From: JAWWPY01 sp964412845
GTDB lineage: Bacteria; Actinomycetota; Actinomycetes; Streptosporangiales; Streptosporangiaceae
Assembly (NCBI GenBank): GCA_964412845.1
Contig: CAYPQM010000070.1
Span: 1 to 34,229, forward strand
DNA: 34,229 bases
Direction: 5' to 3'
Position numbers and translations under genes: made by a program. The notes under the pieces are model-generated. The model did no database searches. It was not told where the DNA came from and saw only the letters and a list, made by a program, of their open reading frames with translations. The stretch's first letter is position 1, and the number at the start of each line of letters is the position of its first letter. Shown here in pieces: positions 1 to 9,104 of the stretch.

Positions 1-91
1 CCCTGAAACCGGGCGGGGCCTTCTCAGCAGGGCGGCGCTCATCCGCCGGCGAAAACTACGGCGATCCCCGGCTGCGGAAAGGATCTCCGCG

Positions 92-805
92 ATGTTACGG
101 CGCATGCTCCAAACTACATTCCTGGCGACGATCGCCACCGTTGGCGTCCTGTCATTCTCCGTCCCGGCCGCCCTCGCGGCGCCGGACACTCAGCCACCGG
201 CGACGCCGGGGACGCCGGCCGCGAGCAGCATCACCACCACCCTGGCGTCGCTTGCCTGGGGCGCCTCCACTGACAATGTGGGCGTCACGGGCTACACCGT
301 TCAGGAACTGAAGAACGGCGTGTGGATCAACTACACCACGGCGGCCTTCATCAACGTGGCCACGGTCTCCGGGCTGTCCGCGGGCACCTCGTACACCTTC
401 GCGGTCATCGCTCATGACGCGGCAGGCAACAACTCGGCCCGGTCCCAGCCGGTGACATTCAGCACCTTGCCCTACGGGACGGGGCTGACCTGCTCGATCT
501 TCATCCAGTCCTTCCCCGGTGGCTACACCGTGTCGGGAAACCTCATCAACATGGCCCCGACCACGAGCAACGGCTGGACGCTCACCCTCACCCTGCCGGC
601 CAGCCTGGGCGTGAACTCTGTCTTTAACGGCAGCCTGACCCGCGCGGGTAACCAGGCGACCATCGTCAACGTGGTCTACAGCGGCGCCATCAGCCCTGGG
701 TACTCCCTCGCCATCGGATTTACCGGCTCGTACACCGGAACATTCACCCAGCCGACAAACTTCGCGGTCAACGGTGTGTCGTGTCCCATTACGGTCAGCC
801 ACTGA
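92..805 (+). CDS. Secreted FN3-CBM2 domain protein, probable polysaccharide-binding
   Basis: A 237-residue exported protein with no catalytic domain. Residues 1-30 are a signal peptide (LRR, hydrophobic core, then ALAA before PDTQ). Residues 31-126 look like a fibronectin type III domain, with the DNVGVTGYTV and GLSAGTSYTF strands typical of FN3 modules in actinobacterial glycanases. Residues 131-235 align with family 2 carbohydrate-binding modules: Cys134 and Cys231 fit the terminal disulfide, Trp162 the core Trp, and the end matches the family pattern (PTNFAVNGVSC). The three surface Trp that bind cellulose in CBM2a are replaced by Phe141, Phe178 and Tyr196. The start is the ATG at 92, with AAAGGA 8 bases upstream; ATG 104 is an alternative. 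It probably binds an insoluble polysaccharide or wall polymer outside the cell; the ligand is unknown. Confidence 0.85.
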   Translation: MLRRMLQTTFLATIATVGVLSFSVPAALAAPDTQPPATPGTPAASSITTTLASLAWGASTDNVGVTGYTVQELKNGVWINYTTAAFINVATVSGLSAGTSYTFAVIAHDAAGNNSARSQPVTFSTLPYGTGLTCSIFIQSFPGGYTVSGNLINMAPTTSNGWTLTLTLPASLGVNSVFNGSLTRAGNQATIVNVVYSGAISPGYSLAIGFTGSYTGTFTQPTNFAVNGVSCPITVSH

Positions 806-820
806 GGCAGCCGCCGGTTA

Positions 821-840
821 ACCGAGGCAGGCCGCTCGGT
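821..840. terminator. Hairpin between converging genes
   Basis: ACCGAG (821-826) and CTCGGT (835-840) form a perfect 6-bp stem with an 8-base loop. It lies in the 54-base gap between the stop of the FN3-CBM2 gene and the stop of the gene converging from the right. There is no T-tract, as is common for actinobacterial terminators. Assignment rests on position and self-complementarity only. Confidence 0.4.
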
Positions 841-859
841 GAGCCGGCCGCCCCGCGGG

Positions 860-1501
860 TCAGGTGGCATCGCGCATGGCGGCGGTCATGAGTCCCGCCA
901 CGTGGGCGCGCAGCGTGCTCGCCGGACCCCCGACGGCGGTCACGTGGGTCCCCGCGGCCGCCGGGCCGACAACCACGAACCGCACCGAGGGAAAGCGGGC
1001 CGCCTGCGCGCTGACCGCCGCCACCTGGGCCGCCCCGGTCGCCACCACGATGGCGCAGTGCCGCTGCAGCAGGCTGGCCAGGTAGGGGCCGGCGGCCGCC
1101 GCCGTCGAGCCGGACATGACCGGCAGGTACTCGACTTTGGCGTGGGTCGCCAGCGATGCGTCCTGCATCCCCGCCCACACCTGCGCCGCCTGAGCCGCCG
1201 CGATCCCGTGTGAATCGGTCAGCAGGCACGCGGTGTAGGCCAGCCACTGGAGGGCCCGCGGCGCGGGACTGCCGCTCGCCGACGCCCATACCGCCGCGGC
1301 GGCCACCAGCACGATTAACGCTGCGCCGCCGACCCCGGCCATCCAGCGCCGCGATCTGGCCAGCGACCGCCACCAGCCACGCAGCGCCGCGGCCGGCGGC
1401 CAGGCGGGCGGCCGGACAGCCCGCCCCCGGCGCCGGTGACCCCCCTTCCGCTGTGCCCGCGCGGCCGCGCGCATCCGCCCCCGCTGTCTGCCAGCCGGCA
1501 T
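860..1501 (-). CDS. Membrane-anchored protein resembling half of a BMP-type periplasmic binding fold
   Basis: A 213-residue protein of unknown function. The N-terminal ~50 residues are Arg-rich and probably cytoplasmic. One transmembrane helix follows (about residues 53-75, WMAGVGGAALIVLVAAAAVW), then an extracellular domain of ~135 residues. That domain begins ACLLTDSHGI and has alternating strand/helix segments ending RFVVVGPAAAG, which recall the first lobe of BMP/type 1 periplasmic binding proteins. A second lobe is absent, so ligand transport is doubtful. The ATG at 1501 is chosen because GGAGG lies exactly 8 bases upstream; a GTG at 1561 in the same frame has no ribosome binding site. 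It lies 114 bases downstream of the next membrane-protein gene on the same strand. Function is not assigned. Confidence 0.65.
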   Translation of the reverse strand: MPAGRQRGRMRAAARAQRKGGHRRRGRAVRPPAWPPAAALRGWWRSLARSRRWMAGVGGAALIVLVAAAAVWASASGSPAPRALQWLAYTACLLTDSHGIAAAQAAQVWAGMQDASLATHAKVEYLPVMSGSTAAAAGPYLASLLQRHCAIVVATGAAQVAAVSAQAARFPSVRFVVVGPAAAGTHVTAVGGPASTLRAHVAGLMTAAMRDAT

Positions 1502-1615
1502 CCCCGTAGCCTCCATGCCGCGCAGCAGCGCACGGCGGGCCCACCCCGCGGCACACCTCACGGCGACTGGAGCATAACGGCAGGAATTGGCACTGCGCCA
1601 GTGCGGCCCTGAGCC

Positions 1616-2311
1616 TCAGCCCGGCCCTCGCAGGCCGCCAGGGAACCGGCGTGGGATACCTGGGTATCCGGGCTCTTCCAGCAGGCCGGCGGTGACCTGG
1701 CGCCGCTCGCGCATCGCGGCGGCCAGCTCCATGCTGCCTGCCATCAGCCCGGCCGCCAGCGGCCAGAACGCGATGGCGCCGCGTGAGGCCAGCGCAAGCT
1801 GGGCCTGCATGTGCGCGCCGGCCCGCAACGTGCCCAGCAGGTGGTGGAATGTGGCGAGCCCGGACTGCTCCCCTATCCACAAGGTGATGAGCCCCGCGGC
1901 CAGTGCGCCGATGAGCACCGCGGCCATCGCCAGCGGGCCATGCCTGCGGACCGCGAGCCGATACCCGAGCAGGCCGGAAATCACCCCGCCGGCCACGCAG
2001 ATCAGGCAGTACCAGCCGTCGGCGGCGATGAACGCGTTGGTCTCGGAGTTGACCACGTCGGCGACCCCGGGCCCGGTCACCACCAGCGCCGCCCGGGGGG
2101 CCACGGCCGACCAGAGGAAGCCGCCCGCCACGCCGAGCACGGCGGTGCCGGCCACGACCGCGAGGGACGCGGCGAGGGCCCGCCGTAGCTTCACCCCGGT
2201 CCGCATCGTCTCGGCCGCGGAAGCTCCGCCGGGGGCCGGGCCGCCGGGTGCCGGAGGGCCGGCCGGCGGATATCCGCCGGCCGGATCAGGGAACTGCATG
2301 GGGTGGGTCAT
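1616..2311 (-). CDS. Four-helix membrane protein, DUF2567-like
   Basis: A 231-residue integral membrane protein of unknown function. The first ~35 residues are Pro/Gly-rich and disordered. Four hydrophobic segments follow: about 44-68, 98-120, 125-147 and 178-198. The second and third flank a short loop (GYRLAVRRHGP). The layout resembles small actinobacterial DUF2567-type proteins; that name is from memory and not verified. The start is uncertain: ATG 2311 has GGAGG directly against it, while ATG 2299 has the same GGAGG 12 bases upstream. It is divergent from the ABC transporter operon across 141 bases. The C-terminal tail is Pro/Gly/Arg-rich. Confidence 0.65.
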   Translation of the reverse strand: MTHPMQFPDPAGGYPPAGPPAPGGPAPGGASAAETMRTGVKLRRALAASLAVVAGTAVLGVAGGFLWSAVAPRAALVVTGPGVADVVNSETNAFIAADGWYCLICVAGGVISGLLGYRLAVRRHGPLAMAAVLIGALAAGLITLWIGEQSGLATFHHLLGTLRAGAHMQAQLALASRGAIAFWPLAAGLMAGSMELAAAMRERRQVTAGLLEEPGYPGIPRRFPGGLRGPG

Positions 2312-2452
2312 CCTCCGCAGAAGCGTACGTGACGGGCCTGACCGCCGACCCGCCAGGCCGTCCGAATCCGCCCCCGCCGGGCAGATATTGCTACGGTGAA
2401 CCTAGACCAGGGGGGATCCGGCCACACCACCCAGAGCCGCACAGAGGGAGCC

Positions 2453-3448
2453 ATGATTGAGGCACGGGATCTGACCAAGCGCTACGGGGACAAGCTCGCG
2501 GTCGACCACCTGTCGTTCACCGTCGAGCCGGGCCGGGTCACCGGTTTCCTCGGACCGAACGGCGCCGGCAAGTCCACCACGATGCGGCTGATCCTTGGCC
2601 TCGACAAGCCAGCGTCAGGCAGCGCGGCGATCAACGGCAAGCGCTACGCCGACCTGGCCCAGCCGCTGCGCACGGTGGGCGCGCTGCTGGAATCCAGGGC
2701 CATGCACACCGGCCGCAGCGCCTACAACCACCTGCTATTCCTCGCCCAGACCCAGGGCCTGCCGCGGAGCCGGGTTGATGACGTGATCGAGCTGGTCGGC
2801 CTGAAGGAAGTGGCCCACAAGCGCACCGGCGGCTTCTCGCTGGGAATGACCCAGCGGGTGGGCATCGCCGTGGCCATGCTGGGTGACCCGGAGATCTTCG
2901 TGCTGGATGAGCCGGTCAACGGGCTCGACCCGGAGGGCATCCTGTGGATCAGGAACCTGATGAAGCAGATCGCGAGCGAGGGCCGCACCGTCTTCGTGTC
3001 CAGCCACCTGATGAACGAGATGGCGGTCACCGCCGACCACCTGATCGTGATCGGCAAGGGCAAGCTGATCGCGGACTGCAGCACCCAGGAGTTCATCGAG
3101 CGGAGTTCCGAGAAGTCGGTGCTGGTGCGCTCCCCCGAGGTGGCCAGGCTCGCCGACCTGATCGCCGCGGAAGGCGGCAAACCGACGGCCCGGGAATCCG
3201 CCGACGGCCAGGCGGGAACGCTCAGCGTCACCGGGCTTGACGCGGCCCGGATCGGCGAGATCGCCGCCGCGCAGCGGATCGTCCTGCACGAGCTGACGCC
3301 GCAGCTGGCCTCGCTCGAAGAGGCGTACATGGAGCTGACCGCGGACAGCCTGGAGTACGGCGTGCCCGCTGCGGGCGGGCCGGTACCGACCGGCCACGGG
3401 CCGGCCATTGAACCGGCCGCCAGCACGGCCCAAGGAGGTGCCGAATGA
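2453..3448 (+). CDS. ABC exporter ATP-binding protein, BcrA/YxlF-like
   Basis: A 331-residue ATPase that would energise the permease encoded next to it. Walker A is GPNGAGKS at 34-41, the signature loop is SLGMTQ at 129-134 in place of LSGGQ (as in bacitracin/lantibiotic-type exporters), Walker B is IFVLDEP at 148-154, and the H-loop His is His185. A ~110-residue C-terminal extension follows the nucleotide-binding domain. The start is ATG 2453 with GAGG 5 bases upstream; an in-frame GTG at 2396 would add 19 non-conserved residues. The stop overlaps the permease start in ATGA, so the two are translationally coupled. The substrate is unknown; relatives export peptides, antibiotics or are of unknown specificity. 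Confidence 0.93.
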   Translation: MIEARDLTKRYGDKLAVDHLSFTVEPGRVTGFLGPNGAGKSTTMRLILGLDKPASGSAAINGKRYADLAQPLRTVGALLESRAMHTGRSAYNHLLFLAQTQGLPRSRVDDVIELVGLKEVAHKRTGGFSLGMTQRVGIAVAMLGDPEIFVLDEPVNGLDPEGILWIRNLMKQIASEGRTVFVSSHLMNEMAVTADHLIVIGKGKLIADCSTQEFIERSSEKSVLVRSPEVARLADLIAAEGGKPTARESADGQAGTLSVTGLDAARIGEIAAAQRIVLHELTPQLASLEEAYMELTADSLEYGVPAAGGPVPTGHGPAIEPAASTAQGGAE

Positions 3449-4299
3449 CTTCCGCAGCCTCGTCAGTGCACCCAGGCCGGGCTGGGGGACCTGCCGTGCC
3501 GCCCGCGTCCGGCCGGGTGGGGTTCGGCCGTCTGCTGCTCGCCGAGTGGACGAAGATCCGCTCGGTGCGGTCCACCGTCTGGTCGCTGATCCTGCTGGTC
3601 GTCATCACGCTGGGTTTCACCGGCCTGCTCACCTGGCTCACGGTCCTGCAATGGGACAAGAGCGATCCCACCCAGCGCGCGCGGATCATTGCCGACCCGG
3701 TCGGCACGATCCTCGGCTCCGGGCTTGAGTTCGGCCAGCTGACCATCTGCGTTCTGGGCGTTCTGGTGATCTCGGGCGAGTACTCCACCGGGGTGATCAG
3801 GGCCTCGCTGCTGGCCGTGCCACGCCGGATCCCGATGCTCGCCGCCAAGGCGACGGTGTTCGCGGCGATCGTGTTCGTGCTCGGCGAATGCGTGACGTTC
3901 TCGTCGTTCTTCATCGGGGCGGCGGTACTGCACAGCCACGCGCCGGTCGCGCTGGGCGACTCCGGGGTGGCGCGCGCGGTCTTCGGTGCCGGGCTCTACC
4001 TGACCGTGCTGGGCCTGTTCGCGATGTCGATCGGCGCCATCATCCGGCACTCCGCGGGCGCCATTACCGGCGTGATCGCATTCGTCCTCGTGCTCGCGCC
4101 GCTGACCCAGCTGATCCCTGGCACCATCGGCAAGTACATCCATGCGTACCTGCCATCGGAAGCCGGGCAGCTCATCGGCCAGGCGCACCAGCAAGCGAAC
4201 CAGGTGCTCTCGCCGTGGCAGGGATTTGGCGTGTTCTGCCTCTGGACGGCCGTGCTGCTCGGCATCGCCATCTGGCTGCTCAAGTCGCGCGACGCCTGA
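3445..4299 (+). CDS. ABC-2 type membrane permease
   Basis: A 284-residue integral membrane partner of the preceding ATPase. After ~25 low-complexity residues it has an amphipathic segment (LLLAEWTKIRSVRSTVWSL), typical of ABC-2 permeases, then about six transmembrane helices. The motif SGEYSTGVIRASLLAVPRR after the second helix matches the family's cytoplasmic coupling region. AAGGAGGT lies just upstream of the ATG, and the start overlaps the ATPase stop by four bases. This is the last gene of the + strand operon before the converging dnaE. Substrate not deducible. Confidence 0.92.
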   Translation: MTSAASSVHPGRAGGPAVPPASGRVGFGRLLLAEWTKIRSVRSTVWSLILLVVITLGFTGLLTWLTVLQWDKSDPTQRARIIADPVGTILGSGLEFGQLTICVLGVLVISGEYSTGVIRASLLAVPRRIPMLAAKATVFAAIVFVLGECVTFSSFFIGAAVLHSHAPVALGDSGVARAVFGAGLYLTVLGLFAMSIGAIIRHSAGAITGVIAFVLVLAPLTQLIPGTIGKYIHAYLPSEAGQLIGQAHQQANQVLSPWQGFGVFCLWTAVLLGIAIWLLKSRDA

Positions 4300-4333
4300 C
4301 CGGGCCGCGCGACTGCCCGGCCCAGCGCTGCGG

Positions 4334-4355
4334 GGCGGCGGCCCAGCCCGCCGCC
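4334..4355. terminator. GC-rich hairpin between permease gene and dnaE
   Basis: GGCGGCGG (4334-4341) and CCGCCGCC (4348-4355) form a perfect 8-bp stem around a 6-base loop. It sits in the 71-base gap between two converging stop codons and could end transcription from both sides. No T-tract is present. Confidence 0.55.
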
Positions 4356-4370
4356 GCGGGCCTGCTCGGC

Positions 4371-7300
4371 TCAGCCCACGCAGGCTGGGCCGAGCAGTTG
4401 CTTCAGGTCGGCCTGCAGCGCGGGCGAGGGCTTGACGCGGAGCTTGTCATCGAGCCGGACGACCGTCGTCCGTGGGCCATTGCAGAGTTTCAGGTGTACC
4501 TCGGCCAGCCCCGGATGGGTGCGCAGCACCTCTCTGAGCCGGTCCACGACCGGCGCGACGCACCGCTGGACCGGCATCGACACGACGAAAGGGCCGCTTC
4601 CGACCACCGACAGGTCGGGGACGCTCACCTCCATGGCGATCAGCTTGGGTGAGTCCTCGCGCCGGTCCAGCCGCCCCTTCACCAGCACCACCGCGTCCTC
4701 GGCGAGCAGGAGCGCGCAGTTCTGGTAGGTCGCCGGGAAGAACAGGACCTCAATCGCGCCTTCCAGGTCTTCCAAGGTCGCGGCCGCCCAGGGGTTACCC
4801 TGCTTGGTCACCTTCCGCTGTACCCCGGACAGGATTCCGCCGACGGTGACTGGCTGAGCGTCGCCGCGGCCGCCCTTGGTGGTGCGTTCTGCGTCTTCTG
4901 CGGCGGAGCCCAGCAGCTGGGCCACCGAGCAATCGGTGGCCGCGGTCAGGATGTGCTCGACGCCCAGCAGCGGGTGGTCGGAGACATACAGCCCGAGCAT
5001 CTCCCGCTCGAAGCCGAGCAGGGTCGTCTTGTCCCACTCCCGGTCCGGCACGGGGACCTCGAAGGTGGCCTCAGTTTCCGCGTCGCCGCCGAACAGGGAG
5101 TCCTGGCCGATGGCCTCGTTGCGCTTGACGTCGATCACGGTATCGATGGCCTGCTCGTGGATGAGCGCCAGGCCTTGCCGCGGGTGCCCGAGCGAGTCGA
5201 ACGCGCCCGCCTTGACCAGGGATTCGATCACCCGCTTGTTGCATACGTTGACCGGGACCTTGCGCAGGAAATCAGCGAAACTGTCGAACGCTCCCTTGGC
5301 CGCGCGGGTCGCCACGATCGACTCGACCACGTTGATGCCCACGTTGCGGATCGCGGCCAGGCCGAACCTGATGTCGCCGCCGACCGGGGTGAAGGTCGCC
5401 GCGGAGGAGTTCACGTCGGGCGGCAGCACGGTGATGCCCATCCGGCGGCACTCGTTCAGGTACAGCGCGCTCTTGTCCTTGTCCCCAGCGACCGAGGTCA
5501 GCAGCCCGGCCATGTATTCCGCTGGGTAGTTCGCCTTGAGGTAGCCGGTCCAGTAGGACACCAGTCCGTAGGCCGCGGCGTGTGCCTTGTTGAAGCCATA
5601 ATCGGAGAACGGGACCAGGATGTCCCAGATCGCCCGAATCGCGCCCGCCGTGTAGCCGTTCGCCTTCATCCCGGCCGCGAACGGCTCGAACTCCTTGTCC
5701 AGGATCTCCTTCTTCTTCTTACCCATGGCCTTGCGCAGCAGGTCGGCCTTGCCGGGGGTGTACCCGGCCAGCTTCTGCGCGATCGCCAGCACCTGCTCCT
5801 GGTAGACGAGCAGGCCGTAGGTGTCATCGAGGATGACGGCCAGAGGCTCGGCCAGCTCGGAGTGGATCGCGGTCACCGGCTTGCGGCCGGTCTTGCGGTC
5901 GGCGTAGTCGTTGTGCGCGTTCGCGCCCATCGGGCCCGGCCGGTACAGCGCGATGACCGCGGAGATGTCGTCGAACCGGTCCGCCCGCATGGCGCGCAGC
6001 AGGGCCCGCATCGGCCCGCCGTCCAACTGGAAGACGCCGAGCGTGTCGCCCCGCGCCAACAGCTCGTAGGTCGGCTTGTCGTCTAGCGGCAGCGTGTCCA
6101 GATCCACGGTCACGCCGCGGTTGGCGCTGATCCCGCCGAGCGCGTCATCCAGCACGGTGAGATTGCGCAGGCCCAGGAAGTCCATCTTCAGCAGGCCGAG
6201 CGACTCACAGGCCGGGTAGTCGAACTGGGTGATGACCGCGCCGTCGGCCTCCCGTTTCCAGACCGGGACATGATCAACGATCGGCTCGCTGCTCATGATC
6301 ACGCCCGCGGCGTGCACGCCCGCCTGGCGGATCAGGCCCTCCAGGCCGCGCGCAGTATCGATGACTTGCCTGACCTCGGCCTCGGCCTCATACAGCGCGC
6401 GGATTTCCCCGGCCTCGCCGTACCGCGGGTGAGCCTCGTCGAAGATCCCGGACAGCGCGATGTCCTTGCCCATCACGGCCGGGGGGAACGCCTTGGTGAT
6501 CCGGTCGCCGAGCGCGTAGGGAAAGCCGAGCACCCGGGCGGAATCCTTCACCGCGGCCTTGGCCTTGATCGTGCCGTAGGTGATGATCTGCGCAACCCGG
6601 TCGTCGCCGTACTTCTCAGTGACGTAGCGGATAACGTCGCCGCGCCGGCGCTCGTCGAAGTCGATGTCGATGTCGGGCATGGAGATGCGCTCGGGGTTCA
6701 GGAAGCGTTCGAAGACCAGGCCGAACGTGATCGGGTCGAGGTCGGTGATGCCCAGGGCATAGGACACGATGGAACCCGCGGCCGAGCCGCGGCCGGGGCC
6801 GACCCGGATGCCGTTTCGCTTGGCCCACATGATGAAGTCGGCCACCACGAGGAAATAGGAGCAGAACCCCATCTGCTCGATGATGCCCATCTCAAACTCG
6901 GCCTGCCGCTTCCGCGGGTCGTCGAAACCGCCCGGGTAGCGGCGGGCCATTCCCTGCCAGACTTCCTGGCGGAACCAGCTCTCCTCGGTTTCCCCATCCG
7001 GCACGGCGAAATGCGGCATGAGGTTGGTCTTCTCAAAGGCAACGTTGGCCCGCTCGGCGATCAGCAGCGTGGAGTCGCAGCCGGACTGCCACTCCTCGTC
7101 CGCGGACACCGCGCGCATTTCCTGCGGGCTCTTCAGGTAGTAGCCAGTGCCGTCGAACTTGAACCGGCCCGGGTCGGCCATGTTGGACCCGGTCTGCACG
7201 CAGAGCAGCACCTCGTGCGACTTGGCGTCCGCCTCGACGGTGTAGTGCGAGTCGTTGGTGACCACGAAGGGCAGCGAGAGGTCCCGGGCGACGCGCCGCA

Positions 7301-7937
7301 GGCCATCCCGGACCCGATCCTCGATGGACAGGCCGTGCTCCATGAGCTCGACGAAGAAGTTCTCCGGCCCGAAGATGTCGCGGTAATCAGCCGCCGCTTC
7401 CACGGCCTTGTTGTACTGGCCGAGGCGCAGCCGGGTCTGCACCTCGCCCGACGGGCATCCGGTCGTCGCGATGATCCCCTTGGCGTGCGCGGCGAGGAGT
7501 TCACGGTCCATCCGCGGCTTGCGGAAGTAGCCCTCCAGCGAGGCGAGCGAAGACAGCCGGAACAAGTTGCGCATGCCCTCGGTGGTCTCCGCGAGCAGCG
7601 TCATGTGCGTGTAGGCGCCGGCCCCGGACACGTCGTCGTCCTTCTGCGCCGGCGATCCCCAGCGCACCGGCTGACGGTGCCTGCGGTGCTCAGGTGCGAC
7701 GTAGGCCTCGATGCCGACGATGGGCTTGACCCCGGCGGCGGTGGCCTTGGACCAGAAGTCGTAGGCACCGTAGACGTTCCCGTGGTCGGTCATGGCGACA
7801 GCCGGCATCCCGGTCCGCAGGCACTCCGCGAACATGTCCTTCAGCCGGGCCGCACCATCGAGCATGGAGTACTCGGTGTGCACATGCAGATGGACGAATC
7901 CGCCGTCCGCGCCGCGTTCCGCCGCTGCTGCCGTCAT
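4371..7937 (-). CDS. dnaE: DNA polymerase III subunit alpha, replicative DnaE1
   Basis: The catalytic subunit of the replicative polymerase, 1188 residues, normal for actinobacterial DnaE1. The PHP domain starts at about residue 14 (HLHVHTEYSMLDG) and keeps the metal-binding His residues, so proofreading by PHP is possible, as known for mycobacterial DnaE1. The polymerase active site has PDIDIDF near residue 420 and the third carboxylate in KMDFLG near 585. The fingers and helix-hairpin-helix regions follow, and a C-terminal OB fold (VTVGGILSGVQRKVTKQG) begins near residue 1035. ATG 7937 is preceded by AAGGAGG 9 bases upstream; 43 in-frame upstream codons lack family similarity. It is transcribed alone or after the RluD-like gene, 237 bases upstream. 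Confidence 0.97.
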   Translation of the reverse strand: MTAAAAERGADGGFVHLHVHTEYSMLDGAARLKDMFAECLRTGMPAVAMTDHGNVYGAYDFWSKATAAGVKPIVGIEAYVAPEHRRHRQPVRWGSPAQKDDDVSGAGAYTHMTLLAETTEGMRNLFRLSSLASLEGYFRKPRMDRELLAAHAKGIIATTGCPSGEVQTRLRLGQYNKAVEAAADYRDIFGPENFFVELMEHGLSIEDRVRDGLRRVARDLSLPFVVTNDSHYTVEADAKSHEVLLCVQTGSNMADPGRFKFDGTGYYLKSPQEMRAVSADEEWQSGCDSTLLIAERANVAFEKTNLMPHFAVPDGETEESWFRQEVWQGMARRYPGGFDDPRKRQAEFEMGIIEQMGFCSYFLVVADFIMWAKRNGIRVGPGRGSAAGSIVSYALGITDLDPITFGLVFERFLNPERISMPDIDIDFDERRRGDVIRYVTEKYGDDRVAQIITYGTIKAKAAVKDSARVLGFPYALGDRITKAFPPAVMGKDIALSGIFDEAHPRYGEAGEIRALYEAEAEVRQVIDTARGLEGLIRQAGVHAAGVIMSSEPIVDHVPVWKREADGAVITQFDYPACESLGLLKMDFLGLRNLTVLDDALGGISANRGVTVDLDTLPLDDKPTYELLARGDTLGVFQLDGGPMRALLRAMRADRFDDISAVIALYRPGPMGANAHNDYADRKTGRKPVTAIHSELAEPLAVILDDTYGLLVYQEQVLAIAQKLAGYTPGKADLLRKAMGKKKKEILDKEFEPFAAGMKANGYTAGAIRAIWDILVPFSDYGFNKAHAAAYGLVSYWTGYLKANYPAEYMAGLLTSVAGDKDKSALYLNECRRMGITVLPPDVNSSAATFTPVGGDIRFGLAAIRNVGINVVESIVATRAAKGAFDSFADFLRKVPVNVCNKRVIESLVKAGAFDSLGHPRQGLALIHEQAIDTVIDVKRNEAIGQDSLFGGDAETEATFEVPVPDREWDKTTLLGFEREMLGLYVSDHPLLGVEHILTAATDCSVAQLLGSAAEDAERTTKGGRGDAQPVTVGGILSGVQRKVTKQGNPWAAATLEDLEGAIEVLFFPATYQNCALLLAEDAVVLVKGRLDRREDSPKLIAMEVSVPDLSVVGSGPFVVSMPVQRCVAPVVDRLREVLRTHPGLAEVHLKLCNGPRTTVVRLDDKLRVKPSPALQADLKQLLGPACVG

Positions 7938-8107
7938 GAAGAACCGCCTCCTTCGGGCATGCGTCAGAGCGCCCTCGCAGGCGTCCACAACCGGGGCCGG
8001 GGGAAGTGACCGGCGCACTGCCTCGGAGGACCCACAGCCTGACAAATCCTCAACCGGCGGCCGCACCAGTCCGGCTTGTTGAGCCTAGTACAGAGGGCCG
8101 CGGTACA

Positions 8108-8138
8108 CGGTGGTCCGACACTCCGGGATGCGCCACCG
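8108..8138 (-). terminator. Possible hairpin after the RluD-family gene
   Basis: CGGTGG (8108-8113) pairs with CCACCG (8133-8138), with a smaller inner pairing in the loop. It lies 37 bases downstream of the RluD-like stop and ~170 bases before dnaE. Weak evidence; the rest of the 237-base gap (7938-8174) holds the dnaE ribosome binding site and no promoter I could define. Confidence 0.3.
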
Positions 8139-8174
8139 GTCCCGTTACGTCCCACGTGATCACGGGGGATTTGG

Positions 8175-9104
8175 TCAGCTCTGGTCGCGGAGGGTATCGA
8201 GCGGCTGGGCCAGGTCGGGCGGGTACTCACTGCTGAACTCCACCCGGCGCCCGTCGGCGGGGTGCGCGAAGCCGAGCCGGACCGCGTGCAGCCACTGCCG
8301 GGTCAGTCCCAGGCCCGCGGCGAACACCGGGTCCGCGCCGTACAGCCGGTCTCCCGCGCACGGATGCCGCAGCGCTGACATGTGCACCCGGATCTGATGG
8401 GTGCGCCCGGTCTCCAGGATGATCTCGACCAGGCTGGCACCGCGGAATGCCTCGACGGTGTCGTAGTGCGTGACGCTGTGCCTGCCCCCGGCGACCACCG
8501 CGAACCGCCCGTCGCCGGACGGATGCCTGGCGATCGGGGCATCGACGGTACCGCGCAGCGGGTCCGGATGGCCCTGCACCAGGGCGTGATACCGCTTATC
8601 CACCTCACGTTCCCGGAACGCTCGCTTGAGGGCACTGTAGGCAGGCTCGCTCTTGGCCACCACCATGAGCCCGGAGGTGTTCGCGTCCAGCCGGTGCACA
8701 ATGCCCTGCCGTTCGGCCGCGCCACTGGTGGCGATGGTGTGCCCCGACGCGATCAGGCCGTCCAGGACGGTCGGCCCGGTCCAGCCCGGCGTGGGGTGGG
8801 CGGCCACGCCCGGCGGCTTGTCCACGACCACGACGTCGGTGTCCTCGTAGACCACGGTGAGCCCGGGGACAGCCTGGGGCGGCGTCGCGGCCACCGGCAC
8901 CGGCAGCGTCACCTCAAGCCACAGCCCGGGCGATACCCGGTCTGACTTGGCCGCGGGCTGGCCGCCGACGAGCACCTGCCCGCCGGTGATCAACTCTGCC
9001 GCCAGGGTCCTGGACAGCCCGAACATCCGGGCCAGCGCGGCGTCGAGCCGCTCACCGTCCAGTCCGTCGGGAACCGGCACCCGGCGCTGGCCAGGTGTTG
9101 TCAC
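8175..9104 (-). CDS. RluA/RluD family 23S rRNA pseudouridine synthase
   Basis: A 309-residue enzyme that isomerises uridine to pseudouridine in RNA, most likely in 23S rRNA. An S4 RNA-binding domain occupies about residues 19-59. The catalytic domain contains the family motif HRLDANTSGL at 137-146 with the nucleophile Asp140. The C-terminal part has the conserved GRTHQIRVH segment. The start is GTG 9104, whose last two bases form the first two of the lspA stop (GTGA), so translation is coupled to lspA. The traR-like, lspA, RluD order is common in actinobacteria. Domain order fits RluD, but the exact uridine target cannot be read from the sequence. Confidence 0.93.
   Translation of the reverse strand: MTTPGQRRVPVPDGLDGERLDAALARMFGLSRTLAAELITGGQVLVGGQPAAKSDRVSPGLWLEVTLPVPVAATPPQAVPGLTVVYEDTDVVVVDKPPGVAAHPTPGWTGPTVLDGLIASGHTIATSGAAERQGIVHRLDANTSGLMVVAKSEPAYSALKRAFREREVDKRYHALVQGHPDPLRGTVDAPIARHPSGDGRFAVVAGGRHSVTHYDTVEAFRGASLVEIILETGRTHQIRVHMSALRHPCAGDRLYGADPVFAAGLGLTRQWLHAVRLGFAHPADGRRVEFSSEYPPDLAQPLDTLRDQS

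Noticed and set aside
1..91. Possible riboswitch (c-di-GMP or c-di-AMP type) before the secreted CBM protein
   Set aside because: The stretch has GC-rich helices and GAAA-like loops, but I could not find the conserved cores of either class, and the region is cut by the window edge.
795..1880. 361-codon open frame on - covering the BMP-like gene in another frame
   Set aside because: Arg/Gly/Ala-rich translation without structure; the other frame has a membrane helix, a good ribosome binding site and plausible codon use.
2369..2400. Promoter of the ABC transporter with TACGGT as -10
   Set aside because: No acceptable -35 at the right distance.
8040..8110. dnaE promoter around the TAGGCT and TGTACT boxes
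   Set aside because: No matching -35 at 16-18 bases for either box.
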